26,687 nucleotides of DNA from a virus. The notes beneath the pieces are model-generated. The model ran no database searches. It had not been told where the DNA came from and saw nothing but the letters and a program-made list of their open reading frames with translations. Position 1 is the first letter of the stretch. Each line of letters begins with the position of its first letter. The DNA is taken from positions 1 through 26,687 of the IMG/VR virus record IMGVR_UViG_3300042554_000640; one strand, written 5' to 3'. The position numbers were made by a program, and so were the translations under genes. Positions 6,840 through 15,054 of the stretch are shown here, piece by piece.

Positions 6840-9800
6840 TTACGCCTGTGCTTCAGTCCACGTTAACTTTGCAGATGCAAGTGTAGTGCTACCAGTCAAA
6901 CGAGCCACGGCAATAGTTAAAATGTCGGGACCATCTGGGAACACAGAGTCACCACCTAGAATAGAGTTAGATAACTCAAACAACTCATCCAAAGACACAG
7001 TAGTTGACTGTTCTGCACCATTCTGACCAGCAGCACGGAAATTAAACACCTGAACGCCACCAGATACGGTGTCATTTGCAGTATGAGCAATAACTTGAGT
7101 TAGTGATGGTGAAGGTGTAGACACAAAGTTGAGGTTGTTAAGACGTGGGTTAATTAAAACCTTTACATCCACCAACTGAGTAGTTGCAACAGCAAGTTCT
7201 TTTGTACGCAACTGCATGCGATTGATAACATCTCGGTCACCTAACTTACCTGTTAAACCTTCAGATACAGAAGGAGATAGGCGAAGTGAGAGTAGTGGCT
7301 GGTAATTTGCACCAGAGGTGTTGTTTAATGAGCCAAGTGGGAACAAGTTAAAGGTGTATTGAGAGTTACCTTGAGAGGTAATATCAATTCTGTTAGTTCC
7401 ACCAGTAGCAATTGCATCAGCAGAGGTAGGATGCAGGGTAATGTTGTTAGCGTCTACTGCACGAACGTAGTAAATCCTGCTGTTTTGCAAGTTAGCAAAT
7501 GGGTTAGTCCCTGTGTTTGCTGTTGCTGGGTTTTGACCGTTAAATCCTGTTAAACCTTGTGGAGTTAAACCAACAAATTGAACAGCATCTCCAGATGTAA
7601 AACCATGAGTTGGGATATTAATTACATCTGTTGCTATCGTAATGGCTCGTGAACCAAAGTTTTTAGCGGTAGTTCCCGCAATAGTTAGAGTCTGACTTGA
7701 GCCAGAGAATAAGTAAGCCTTATCATCATCAAACTTACCGTCCATAATAACCGAAGTACCCCAGTGGAATAAGAATGGGATATACGTTGGGTCAGTGTAA
7801 GTGGTTACCTCATAGCGTGCAGGTAAGTTACCTGAGCGGAAGTATGATTCAAGCAAAATGTTATTGTGAATAAATTCGTGGACATACTTAACTTCACCAG
7901 TTTGGTCCTTAAATCCAAAGCGGATTTTTCCAGCACCGTACCAAGAGTAGTCAATGTAAACCATCTGAATTCTATTTAGATTAAGGTTAAATCCAGTTGG
8001 TCCAGTTCCATCGCAAGGGTCAATAGACCAATTCTCTTGTGGAATACGGGTATCAACTGTCTTAGTCATGATGATACCGCTCTTTGCTGGGGTAAGAGAG
8101 TGAGGTGTTCCTGCTCCAACGCTAGAAATTGCTACATCAGATACTGCATCTGGCGTTGCTTTAAGAGCAAAAGTATTGTTGTCAACTAGATGCACGTAAT
8201 ACGTACGACCATTGATAAGACCACCAATTGGGGTTCCATCAATTGAGTCATAAACAACTGGAAGGTTGTCAACAAATCCGTGATTTTGAATAATAAAGGT
8301 GTCAGTATCTATACGAACTACCCCTGTTGTTCCATTTCCTGGATTAAACTCTTTTTCAATTCCAGAAGCACCCTTATATTCAGGCTTTACTGTAATACGA
8401 GTATCACTCAAAATACTGGTGACCTTGTATGACTGACCACGCATAACGATGTAGTCACTTACTGCTAGTTGAGTAGTAAAGGTAGTGCCTGTTCCAAAGA
8501 TAAACTCAGAACCTTGCAGGGCTGCTGCAGTTCCTGCCATCTGTTGAGTAGATGACCGCCGTACAGCGTACATTTTTTGCCCATCAAACTCAAAGAACAT
8601 ACCGTTTTGGAAATCAAACATTCCTGAACGGATTGCTCCATTTGTCCAAGAGTCAACGTTAAACTGTGGGAATCCGTAGGCTTTTGCCTCTGCTCCTTGA
8701 GGGATTGTCGAGGTAGCAATACAGGTAAAGTTTAATGGGTCTAATACTGTAACTTGGAACTTACCGTTATAAACGGTGCTTACTGCACCTAGACTGGTTA
8801 GTGCCTCAGAAATTGTGATAAACAAACCATTAATCAATCCGTGTGGTCGACGGGAAGTACCTTGGAAAGTAGTGCCAGATACACGTACCACTGTTTCAAG
8901 GTCAATAGTTGGCTTGAAGTTGATACCCGCAGATGTCTGTAGACCCTTACCTGACTGGTAGCGGAAATACTTACGTGTTTGACGGATAATCTGAGCATTA
9001 GATGTACCAACACCTGTAGACATTTCAACGCCACCATCAAATGGACGGTGTAGTGAGTAGCCTTGAGGACGTACATAAACGAAGGTCTGATAAGCATAAG
9101 AAACACTTGAATATTGTGTTGCGTATGGACGGTTTACAGTGACCTGTGTGTCAGAGCCAATAGCAGTAATCTTACGAAGAATTGGAGAGGAAGGCAGTGT
9201 TTTAACAAAAGTATGTGTTGTTCCAGAACCTTGGGTTGTTACAACTACGCGGTTAGTGTTGTTTACTGCATCTACAGAGGTGTTATACAACGCAATGGTA
9301 TTAGCATCTACACGACGGATAAAGTAGAAGAATGAAGAGGTTAAACCAGTAGGAGCAACAGAACCAGCACCTGCTGTGTAAACAACGCAGTCTCCTGTGC
9401 TAAATGGGTGTGCAGTGCTTGTAAAAGTATTTGTTGGGTTTGCTATTACTGCAGAACTAGCAAATGTCACTGTAGTTGTAACATTAGGTGGATACAGTCT
9501 AAAAATATCTCCAACCTTTAGAATCTTAGCAAAAGAAGTATTAGTTCCAGATACTAAGGTAGAGCCAGATGATGTAGACACTGTTCCCGTGCCAGTAACA
9601 AAGCCGTTGATTTGAGCAGAGGAAAGTGTGTGGTCAACGCCAGCACCAAAAGTAGTAAGAACTATAGGCACTCCAGATGAAGCGTTTTCTACCGTGCTTG
9701 CTAATTGAATATGGTCTTTACTTATGTTAATTACGTAGTAATCAGTTCCAGATGTCAAACCTCCAATAGGTGTTTGACTTGCTGAAGAGTACGCTACTTT

Positions 9801-12455
9801 AGTCCCCGTAATAAATCCGTGAGATAAAAGTCTTAGGTTATTTTGTTGTAAATCTACAACGGTACGTGGTGTGAACGTCTTTACGATAAGTGGAACAAAG
9901 CCATTTGCAGGAACAGTGAAGGTAGTAGCAGATGGAACTGCATTTACTGTGTATGTTCCGTCTGGAGACTTTGATAGAGAAAGAATTCTATGAACTCCTA
10001 CACCGACCTGAGTTAAGTCCACTGCAATGTTTGCATTAGCATTTTCCAATGTAGTGGCAAGTCTAATATTATCGCCATCAATTAATATAATGTAGTAAGG
10101 GTTACCAGAAGATAATCCACCTACAACAGTCTGACCAACAGAGTCATACTGAACAAGTTCACCTTGGCTAAATCCATGAGCAGGAATAGAGATTTGGTTA
10201 GCAGTTAAGTCGAGTTGGTTTGTAGTTAAAGAGTGGTTACCGACTCCTAAAGAAGTTAAGTTAATTACCGCAGAGCCTTCTTTATTAGATGACAACTTAA
10301 TAATGTTGTTGTCGATTCTAACCGCAAAATAACTTTGTCCGTTAGTAAGTCCTCCAATAGAAGTGCCACCACCGTTGCTGTACACAACTCTTGAGCCAGT
10401 AACTAAATCATGGCCTGGAATGTAAAGGCTATCTTCTTCGAGGTTTACCACAACATAAATAAATGAGTGGTTGGTTCCAGTACCTGCTGCTTCTAAATTA
10501 AGAACGGCAGAGCCTAAAGATTGGCTAAGTTGGAAGTTATTGCTATCAATAACAGTTCTTACATAGTAAGTTGCACCATTTTGTAGGGGAACAATGTTTG
10601 TTCCGCCACCATTAGCGTATTTAATAGGCTGACCTGCTTGGAAACCATGGTTATTAATTGTAATAATATCGGTTGCAATATTGGCTACTACTCGACCAAA
10701 ACGCTCACCAACAGCGTTAGATGGGCTTGTAAAGTCAATGTTTGAATAATTAGGTCCAGGGGTAGTACTTAGACGGGTTGTCCATGCGTTTACAACATTT
10801 GCGTAATAAGTTGTATTTGCTGATAATCCCGTAAGTGGTGCGACAGTTTGTGGGGTATACGCAGCACCAAAAGAGTAAGTAACTGCTTCACCATTAGTTA
10901 ATTGTGTTCCAGAAGCCTTGTTAATAGTGTTATTTTGTAAGTCAACTGTGATGGGAACAATTGCATGGTATTGAGAACCTGCTGCTGCTACTTGAATAGC
11001 GTTTGCATCATTGTTTGCATCTGTTGCATTATTGTGGATAGTAAAAGAAGAACCAGCAGCAGAAACTAAAGAAACCGCAACTTCTCCATCTACGTTACCA
11101 GTGTTGTAAGCATTAAGGTTTTCAATGGATGCTCCACCAAAAGTAGCAGACCCATTGTATTGACCTGTTGAAGTACCTACGGCTCTTGCTCCAGCAACGA
11201 TGAAGGAGCCTCCACCACCACCAGGGGCTGTGCCTTGAGCATTACCACCAGCACCGCCAGAGTAACCACCAGCACCACCAGGACCACCAAATTGCTCACC
11301 GTCAGAACCACCAGCACCACCAAAACCACCGTTGGCAGAAGAACCACCAGCACCAGTACCACCAACTAAACCAGCGTTAAAGCCTCGTCCACCTTGACCA
11401 CGAGAAGAGTCAGCAGCGTTACTTAGGAATCCTCCACCACCACCACCAGCAGATGCAGCAGGTGCACCGTTACCATTAGTACCAGCAGTTGCGTTTGCAT
11501 TATCGCCGTTTACTGTAAGAACAGCGTTGCGACCAGCAGTAGTGTTTGAAGGAGCAGAACCGCCACCTGCTACAAAAAGAGGGACGTTTCCATTTTTACG
11601 AACAACAAATGTTCCTCCACCAGAAGAAGGCCAAGCATCATTATTGTTGGGGTTAGGACCTCGTTGTCCAACAGCAATCGTAATAATCTCACCGCGAACT
11701 AAATCAAACTGACCTTTAACAATTGCTCCGCCACCACCAGCAGCACGGGATGTACGACCAGGAGAACCTTTTACTGTAAATTCATAAGTACCAGTACGAG
11801 GTACAACCCAATCTTGATACCCTTGGAAATTACCTTGGTTAAAGAATGCAGTATTTGTTGCCCAGGTTGCTCCAGCATTGTTGTATGCGGTAGTAAGTTG
11901 AGCCAACGTTGGTGGTGTGGAACCAGTTACTCCAGCAGAGGTAAAGTTGTGAGAGGTAAAGGTGTACAAAGGAGCAGCAGCACCAGCAAAGGGGCTTGTA
12001 GTTTGCTTTAAGTAGTATGTGTTTCCTGAAGTTAACCCTGTAAGAGGGGTAGAGTTTGTGTAGTACTTAACGGCTTGACGGTCTGCATAACTTCCAGAAA
12101 ACACAAGTTTGTTAGAAAACACAAATGGGAAGTTGAATGAAACGTTACCGTTTGTAAGAGCGGTAATATCGGCGTATGTTTCAGAGCCAGCAGTCTGTGC
12201 TGTTGCTGCAAAAAATACTTTTTGAGATTCTCTAACGTTAGAGTAAACTAAGTTACCATTAGAAACGCCAGTAATAGTAAGTGAGCCTGTTCCATTGCGG
12301 AAAATAAAAGGCTGATTATCTCCAGCAGTAAATACAGAAGGAACTTCCGCACCAGCAGTAGTGTTATAAAAAATAAAATTATCTTCAAGGTTTACGTTAG
12401 TTTTACGCAAAGCATGAGTACCTACTGCACCAAGTTGAGTTAAATTAATTGGCAT
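6840..12455 (-). CDS. Giant multi-domain virion protein (putative tail fibre/receptor-binding structural protein)
   Basis: At 1871 residues this is the largest product here. Residues 1-230 are a beta-rich N-terminal region. Residues 239-423 are a glycine-rich domain (FVAGGGSAP, AGGGGGGFLSNAADSSRG, FGGPGGAGGYSGGAGG) like phage adhesin glycine-rich domains. Residues 505-1085 contain tandem roughly 70-80-residue modules with the pattern H-G-F-x-x-G-x-x-V-x-Y ... GGLT-G-x-x-Y-Y-V ... D-x-N-x-I-x-L; two more lie near 1380-1455 and 1603-1705. Residues about 1120-1580 are a conserved-looking core (HRPFDGGVEMSTG, RQTRKYFRYQSGKG, VYIDYSWYGAGKIRFGF, LPARYEVTTY) that I recall from large structural proteins of marine phages. 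The C-terminus (LLSLRLSPSVSEG, INRMQLRTKELAV) continues that theme. ATG follows a TAGG-type site. Confidence 0.85.
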   Translation of the reverse strand: MPINLTQLGAVGTHALRKTNVNLEDNFIFYNTTAGAEVPSVFTAGDNQPFIFRNGTGSLTITGVSNGNLVYSNVRESQKVFFAATAQTAGSETYADITALTNGNVSFNFPFVFSNKLVFSGSYADRQAVKYYTNSTPLTGLTSGNTYYLKQTTSPFAGAAAPLYTFTSHNFTSAGVTGSTPPTLAQLTTAYNNAGATWATNTAFFNQGNFQGYQDWVVPRTGTYEFTVKGSPGRTSRAAGGGGAIVKGQFDLVRGEIITIAVGQRGPNPNNNDAWPSSGGGTFVVRKNGNVPLFVAGGGSAPSNTTAGRNAVLTVNGDNANATAGTNGNGAPAASAGGGGGGFLSNAADSSRGQGGRGFNAGLVGGTGAGGSSANGGFGGAGGSDGEQFGGPGGAGGYSGGAGGNAQGTAPGGGGGSFIVAGARAVGTSTGQYNGSATFGGASIENLNAYNTGNVDGEVAVSLVSAAGSSFTIHNNATDANNDANAIQVAAAGSQYHAIVPITVDLQNNTINKASGTQLTNGEAVTYSFGAAYTPQTVAPLTGLSANTTYYANVVNAWTTRLSTTPGPNYSNIDFTSPSNAVGERFGRVVANIATDIITINNHGFQAGQPIKYANGGGTNIVPLQNGATYYVRTVIDSNNFQLSQSLGSAVLNLEAAGTGTNHSFIYVVVNLEEDSLYIPGHDLVTGSRVVYSNGGGTSIGGLTNGQSYFAVRIDNNIIKLSSNKEGSAVINLTSLGVGNHSLTTNQLDLTANQISIPAHGFSQGELVQYDSVGQTVVGGLSSGNPYYIILIDGDNIRLATTLENANANIAVDLTQVGVGVHRILSLSKSPDGTYTVNAVPSATTFTVPANGFVPLIVKTFTPRTVVDLQQNNLRLLSHGFITGTKVAYSSASQTPIGGLTSGTDYYVINISKDHIQLASTVENASSGVPIVLTTFGAGVDHTLSSAQINGFVTGTGTVSTSSGSTLVSGTNTSFAKILKVGDIFRLYPPNVTTTVTFASSAVIANPTNTFTSTAHPFSTGDCVVYTAGAGSVAPTGLTSSFFYFIRRVDANTIALYNTSVDAVNNTNRVVVTTQGSGTTHTFVKTLPSSPILRKITAIGSDTQVTVNRPYATQYSSVSYAYQTFVYVRPQGYSLHRPFDGGVEMSTGVGTSNAQIIRQTRKYFRYQSGKGLQTSAGINFKPTIDLETVVRVSGTTFQGTSRRPHGLINGLFITISEALTSLGAVSTVYNGKFQVTVLDPLNFTCIATSTIPQGAEAKAYGFPQFNVDSWTNGAIRSGMFDFQNGMFFEFDGQKMYAVRRSSTQQMAGTAAALQGSEFIFGTGTTFTTQLAVSDYIVMRGQSYKVTSILSDTRITVKPEYKGASGIEKEFNPGNGTTGVVRIDTDTFIIQNHGFVDNLPVVYDSIDGTPIGGLINGRTYYVHLVDNNTFALKATPDAVSDVAISSVGAGTPHSLTPAKSGIIMTKTVDTRIPQENWSIDPCDGTGPTGFNLNLNRIQMVYIDYSWYGAGKIRFGFKDQTGEVKYVHEFIHNNILLESYFRSGNLPARYEVTTYTDPTYIPFLFHWGTSVIMDGKFDDDKAYLFSGSSQTLTIAGTTAKNFGSRAITIATDVINIPTHGFTSGDAVQFVGLTPQGLTGFNGQNPATANTGTNPFANLQNSRIYYVRAVDANNITLHPTSADAIATGGTNRIDITSQGNSQYTFNLFPLGSLNNTSGANYQPLLSLRLSPSVSEGLTGKLGDRDVINRMQLRTKELAVATTQLVDVKVLINPRLNNLNFVSTPSPSLTQVIAHTANDTVSGGVQVFNFRAAGQNGAEQSTTVSLDELFELSNSILGGDSVFPDGPDILTIAVARLTGSTTLASAKLTWTEAQA
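9621..10694 (-). repeat. Tandem 'HGF...YYV...DxNxIxL' protein modules
   Basis: Four consecutive modules of about 80 residues at protein positions 588-667, 668-747, 748-827 and, after a 39-residue spacer, 867-945. Each has N/A/S-H-G-F or H-D-L, then x-x-G-x-x-V-x-Y, G-G-L-x-x-G-x-x-Y-Y and a closing G-V-G-x-x-H-x-L. Related single modules occur around residues 505-552, 995-1085, 1380-1455 and 1603-1705 of the same protein. Confidence 0.8.
11187..11741 (-). repeat. Glycine-rich domain tract in the giant virion protein
   Basis: Encodes residues 239-423 with many GG and GGG runs separated by A/S/N/F. Phage adhesin and fibre proteins use polyglycine sandwich domains of this kind for receptor recognition. 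Confidence 0.75.
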
Positions 12456-12458
12456 TTT

Positions 12459-15035
12459 TTAACCTACCCATCTGACTACGACGATACCTGAACCACCATT
12501 GCCACCTTTGTTGTTGGTCTCATAGTGAGCACCACCGCCACCACCGCCACCAGTGTTTGCACCGCCGTTACCACCAGGAGTGTTTGCCCAAGTGTTAGTA
12601 CCACCACCGCCACCTTGTTGACCAGCGTTTAACCCAGAACCACCAGGCCATGGACCACCAACGGCTCCACCGCCACCGCCACCAGCACCACCAGAACCAC
12701 CATTTGAAGAGTACCCAGAACCGCCACCGCCACCAGCCCAGAAGTAGTTTGTTCCTAAAATTGCATTTTGGACTCCAGCACCACCGTTTGGTTGATTTGT
12801 TGAATCAGCACCGTTTCCACCAGCACCACCGCCACCACCTGAGTAGTACTGACCTCCGCCTTGTCCGCCACGGTTACCTAAAGAACGAGCAGATAGAGTT
12901 CCAGCAGTTGTACCTGCTGATGCTTGATTTGCAGCACCTCCGCCACGAACACTACCGTTTGAATAACCCGAAGTACCTCCACCAGAACCACCAGTGTTAC
13001 CACTTGCACCAGGAGAGTAGTCAAAGTAAGAAGAACCACCAAAACCGCCACCTTTAGCACGGATGCTTAATCCATTAGGACCTGTAAGAGTTGAGTCACT
13101 ACCATTTGTTGAGCCAACACTGTATTGGTGACCTGCACCGTTGCCACCGATTCTTGCTCCTGCTCCAGTTCCACCTGTACCAACAGTGACGTTGTATGTG
13201 CCAGAGACGGCTTGGAATGTTCCGTCGGTAAAACCGCCAGCACCTCCGCCACCACCCATGTCAAATCCACCAGCACCTCCGCCACCAACGCAAAGGAATT
13301 CCATTACTCCAGTACCTGAGACTGTAAAGGTGTTGTTACCAGTAGCCGTAAATGCAAGGTACTTGTAATTAGTTCCTGCAACAGAAATAGAGACAGGGCT
13401 TCCCACAGGTGAAGTAACTTGCAGACCAGTAGTTGCTTCTAGTTGAATATTATTAGCATCTAATCTGGTAACGTACATATAATCTTTGGTAAAGGTGTCG
13501 CGTGTCATTGCACCACCACTAGGATAAACGTATCTAACCATGTCTCCAGTAACTAATCCGTGGTTTGTAATATACAAAACGTCTCTATCTAAAGAAACTC
13601 CAATTGCTTGTACAGTAAGAGTTCCGCTATAAGAACCGTTAGATAAAACAATGTCTGCACCGCCTGGGCTTGCTGCTAATTTAATTTGCACTAAACCTGG
13701 AGCAACATCTACAACTATGTTAAAAGAAGAAACCCAATAAGTCGTGTTGTTACTTAATCCTGCTGGAACTGTCCCTGTTGAAGACACACGCACCATAGAA
13801 CCAACTACAAGACCAGTAGATACTCCAGCACCTGCTTGATTTTGCATTTGAATAATTGCAGAGCCAGTAGAGGTAGAGTTAACTGTAGACACAGAGCCTA
13901 AACTGTTAGCACCGTCAAAAACTAAGTTATTTCCTTCGATTATTGGTAAAGTAAGTTCGTTTTGAAGGTCTGTATTATTACCCGCAAAAGTAGTTGCTAA
14001 AGTGGCTTTTCTAAAGACACCAGTCATAGCAACTGTAAGGTCTATGACAGGTCCGCCAGGTACTTCTGAAACTTGAAATTCTGAGGAGTTAGCACCTACT
14101 CCAGTATTACTAGCAAGGTAAACCACTCCACGTGGATTGTTAAAGAAGAAGCCAGCACTTGCAACTATGCTGTAGTAAAGAGGCATACCTATCTTTGCAC
14201 CAACAAAATTTTCAGATGTGTGTGTAACCGTAAAAGTGTCGGCTCCAACATTTACAGATGCAATTTGGCTAAATGCTCCACCTGTTCCTACCGCACTGTT
14301 TGTTAAATCAAAGGAGTATTGAATAGCAGTGTTAGAACCATCAAAAGACTGTGCTGTTGCTGTGTTGGAAGAGTCAAATGTTTTTGCACCTGTGTTAGAC
14401 GCGTCAAAAGATTGAGAAATAGTTGAGTTAAGATTTAGGAAATAAAAAGGAGTGTTAACACCAAAACCATGAGGTGCATCTGTTTTAAGGGTAAGAGTAG
14501 ACTGACCTTGAGCATTTGTAACAATACCTTCAGAATCAGAGATACGGATTTGAGAACCCTGGAAGAACTGACCTGTAATAATAGATGTGTACAAGTCTAG
14601 GATAGACGCAGTTGTTAATTGGTTTTGACGACATAGGTATGTAAATGTCGTTGCATCTGGAATAGAGTTAATAATGTAGGAACCATCTGCTGTTAACGAC
14701 TTTGTTCCTGTAACGTTAATTGGAATACCAACAGCAACACCATGTGCTAATGCAGTAGTTATTTTAATTTCACGAGAACCAGCAGTTGTGGTCATCTCAG
14801 TAATGTTAGGGATTGTGGTATCACCACTTGCGGAAAAGAAAGACGGGGTGTTGTTGATAAGTTCAACTGTTTCCCACTTGGTTGGCTGCAGACCGTATTC
14901 AAAGTCCGTGTCCATGAGCGTCTGAGGCTCAGAGACACGCAGTTTGGTTACTGGGTCAATGAACTCTTTAGGAAAACGAATCTCCCCAGAGGCTCCTCCG
15001 CCACCACCACTACTACCGCCTAAAAATCCTGGCAT
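12459..15035 (-). CDS. Putative virion adhesin with large C-terminal glycine-rich domain
   Basis: An 858-residue protein from ATG at 15035-15033, nine bases after AAAGG; an in-frame TTG 30 bases upstream lies inside the previous gene and has no ribosome site. The start MPGFLGGSSGGGGGASGE leads into FPKEFIDPVTKLRVSEPQTL and DTDFEYGLQPTKWETVEL, a segment I recall from large structural proteins of aquatic phages. The middle holds beta-rich modules of the A/N-H-G-x-x-x-G type (ALAHGVAVGIPINV; ITNHGLVTGDMVRY) related to those of the downstream giant protein, and a short tandem F-D-x-S-N-T-A repeat near residues 209-245. The last ~250 residues are glycine-rich (VMEFLCVGGGGAGGFDMG ...) and end GGSGIVVVRWVG, the usual closing strand of phage glycine-rich adhesin domains. 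It is likely a fibre or adhesin. Confidence 0.83.
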   Translation of the reverse strand: MPGFLGGSSGGGGGASGEIRFPKEFIDPVTKLRVSEPQTLMDTDFEYGLQPTKWETVELINNTPSFFSASGDTTIPNITEMTTTAGSREIKITTALAHGVAVGIPINVTGTKSLTADGSYIINSIPDATTFTYLCRQNQLTTASILDLYTSIITGQFFQGSQIRISDSEGIVTNAQGQSTLTLKTDAPHGFGVNTPFYFLNLNSTISQSFDASNTGAKTFDSSNTATAQSFDGSNTAIQYSFDLTNSAVGTGGAFSQIASVNVGADTFTVTHTSENFVGAKIGMPLYYSIVASAGFFFNNPRGVVYLASNTGVGANSSEFQVSEVPGGPVIDLTVAMTGVFRKATLATTFAGNNTDLQNELTLPIIEGNNLVFDGANSLGSVSTVNSTSTGSAIIQMQNQAGAGVSTGLVVGSMVRVSSTGTVPAGLSNNTTYWVSSFNIVVDVAPGLVQIKLAASPGGADIVLSNGSYSGTLTVQAIGVSLDRDVLYITNHGLVTGDMVRYVYPSGGAMTRDTFTKDYMYVTRLDANNIQLEATTGLQVTSPVGSPVSISVAGTNYKYLAFTATGNNTFTVSGTGVMEFLCVGGGGAGGFDMGGGGGAGGFTDGTFQAVSGTYNVTVGTGGTGAGARIGGNGAGHQYSVGSTNGSDSTLTGPNGLSIRAKGGGFGGSSYFDYSPGASGNTGGSGGGTSGYSNGSVRGGGAANQASAGTTAGTLSARSLGNRGGQGGGQYYSGGGGGAGGNGADSTNQPNGGAGVQNAILGTNYFWAGGGGGSGYSSNGGSGGAGGGGGGAVGGPWPGGSGLNAGQQGGGGGTNTWANTPGGNGGANTGGGGGGGAHYETNNKGGNGGSGIVVVRWVG
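12471..13300 (-). repeat. Glycine-rich adhesin domain tract
   Basis: Encodes roughly the last 270 residues of the 858-residue protein: GGGGAGG, GGGGGSG and similar runs punctuated by aromatic or asparagine residues, closed by a hydrophobic strand (IVVVRWVG). The repeated GGT/GGC codons give a CCACC-rich plus strand. Confidence 0.8.
14301..14410 (-). repeat. Short tandem F-D-x-S-N-T-A repeat
   Basis: Four copies in a row of a 10-11-residue unit: FDASNTGAKT, FDSSNTATAQS, FDGSNTAIQYS and a degenerate FDLTNSAVG. The DNA units are also similar (a TCAAA...GTGTT pattern on the plus strand), consistent with recent tandem duplication inside the adhesin gene. Confidence 0.75.
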
Positions 15036-15054
15036 TAGTTGCTGCCTTTCTGAA

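Noticed and set aside
12650-13057. Plus-strand histidine/leucine-rich frame
   Set aside because: It is opposite the glycine-rich domain, whose GGT/GGC codons give CCACC on the other strand. There is no ribosome site or homology-like content.
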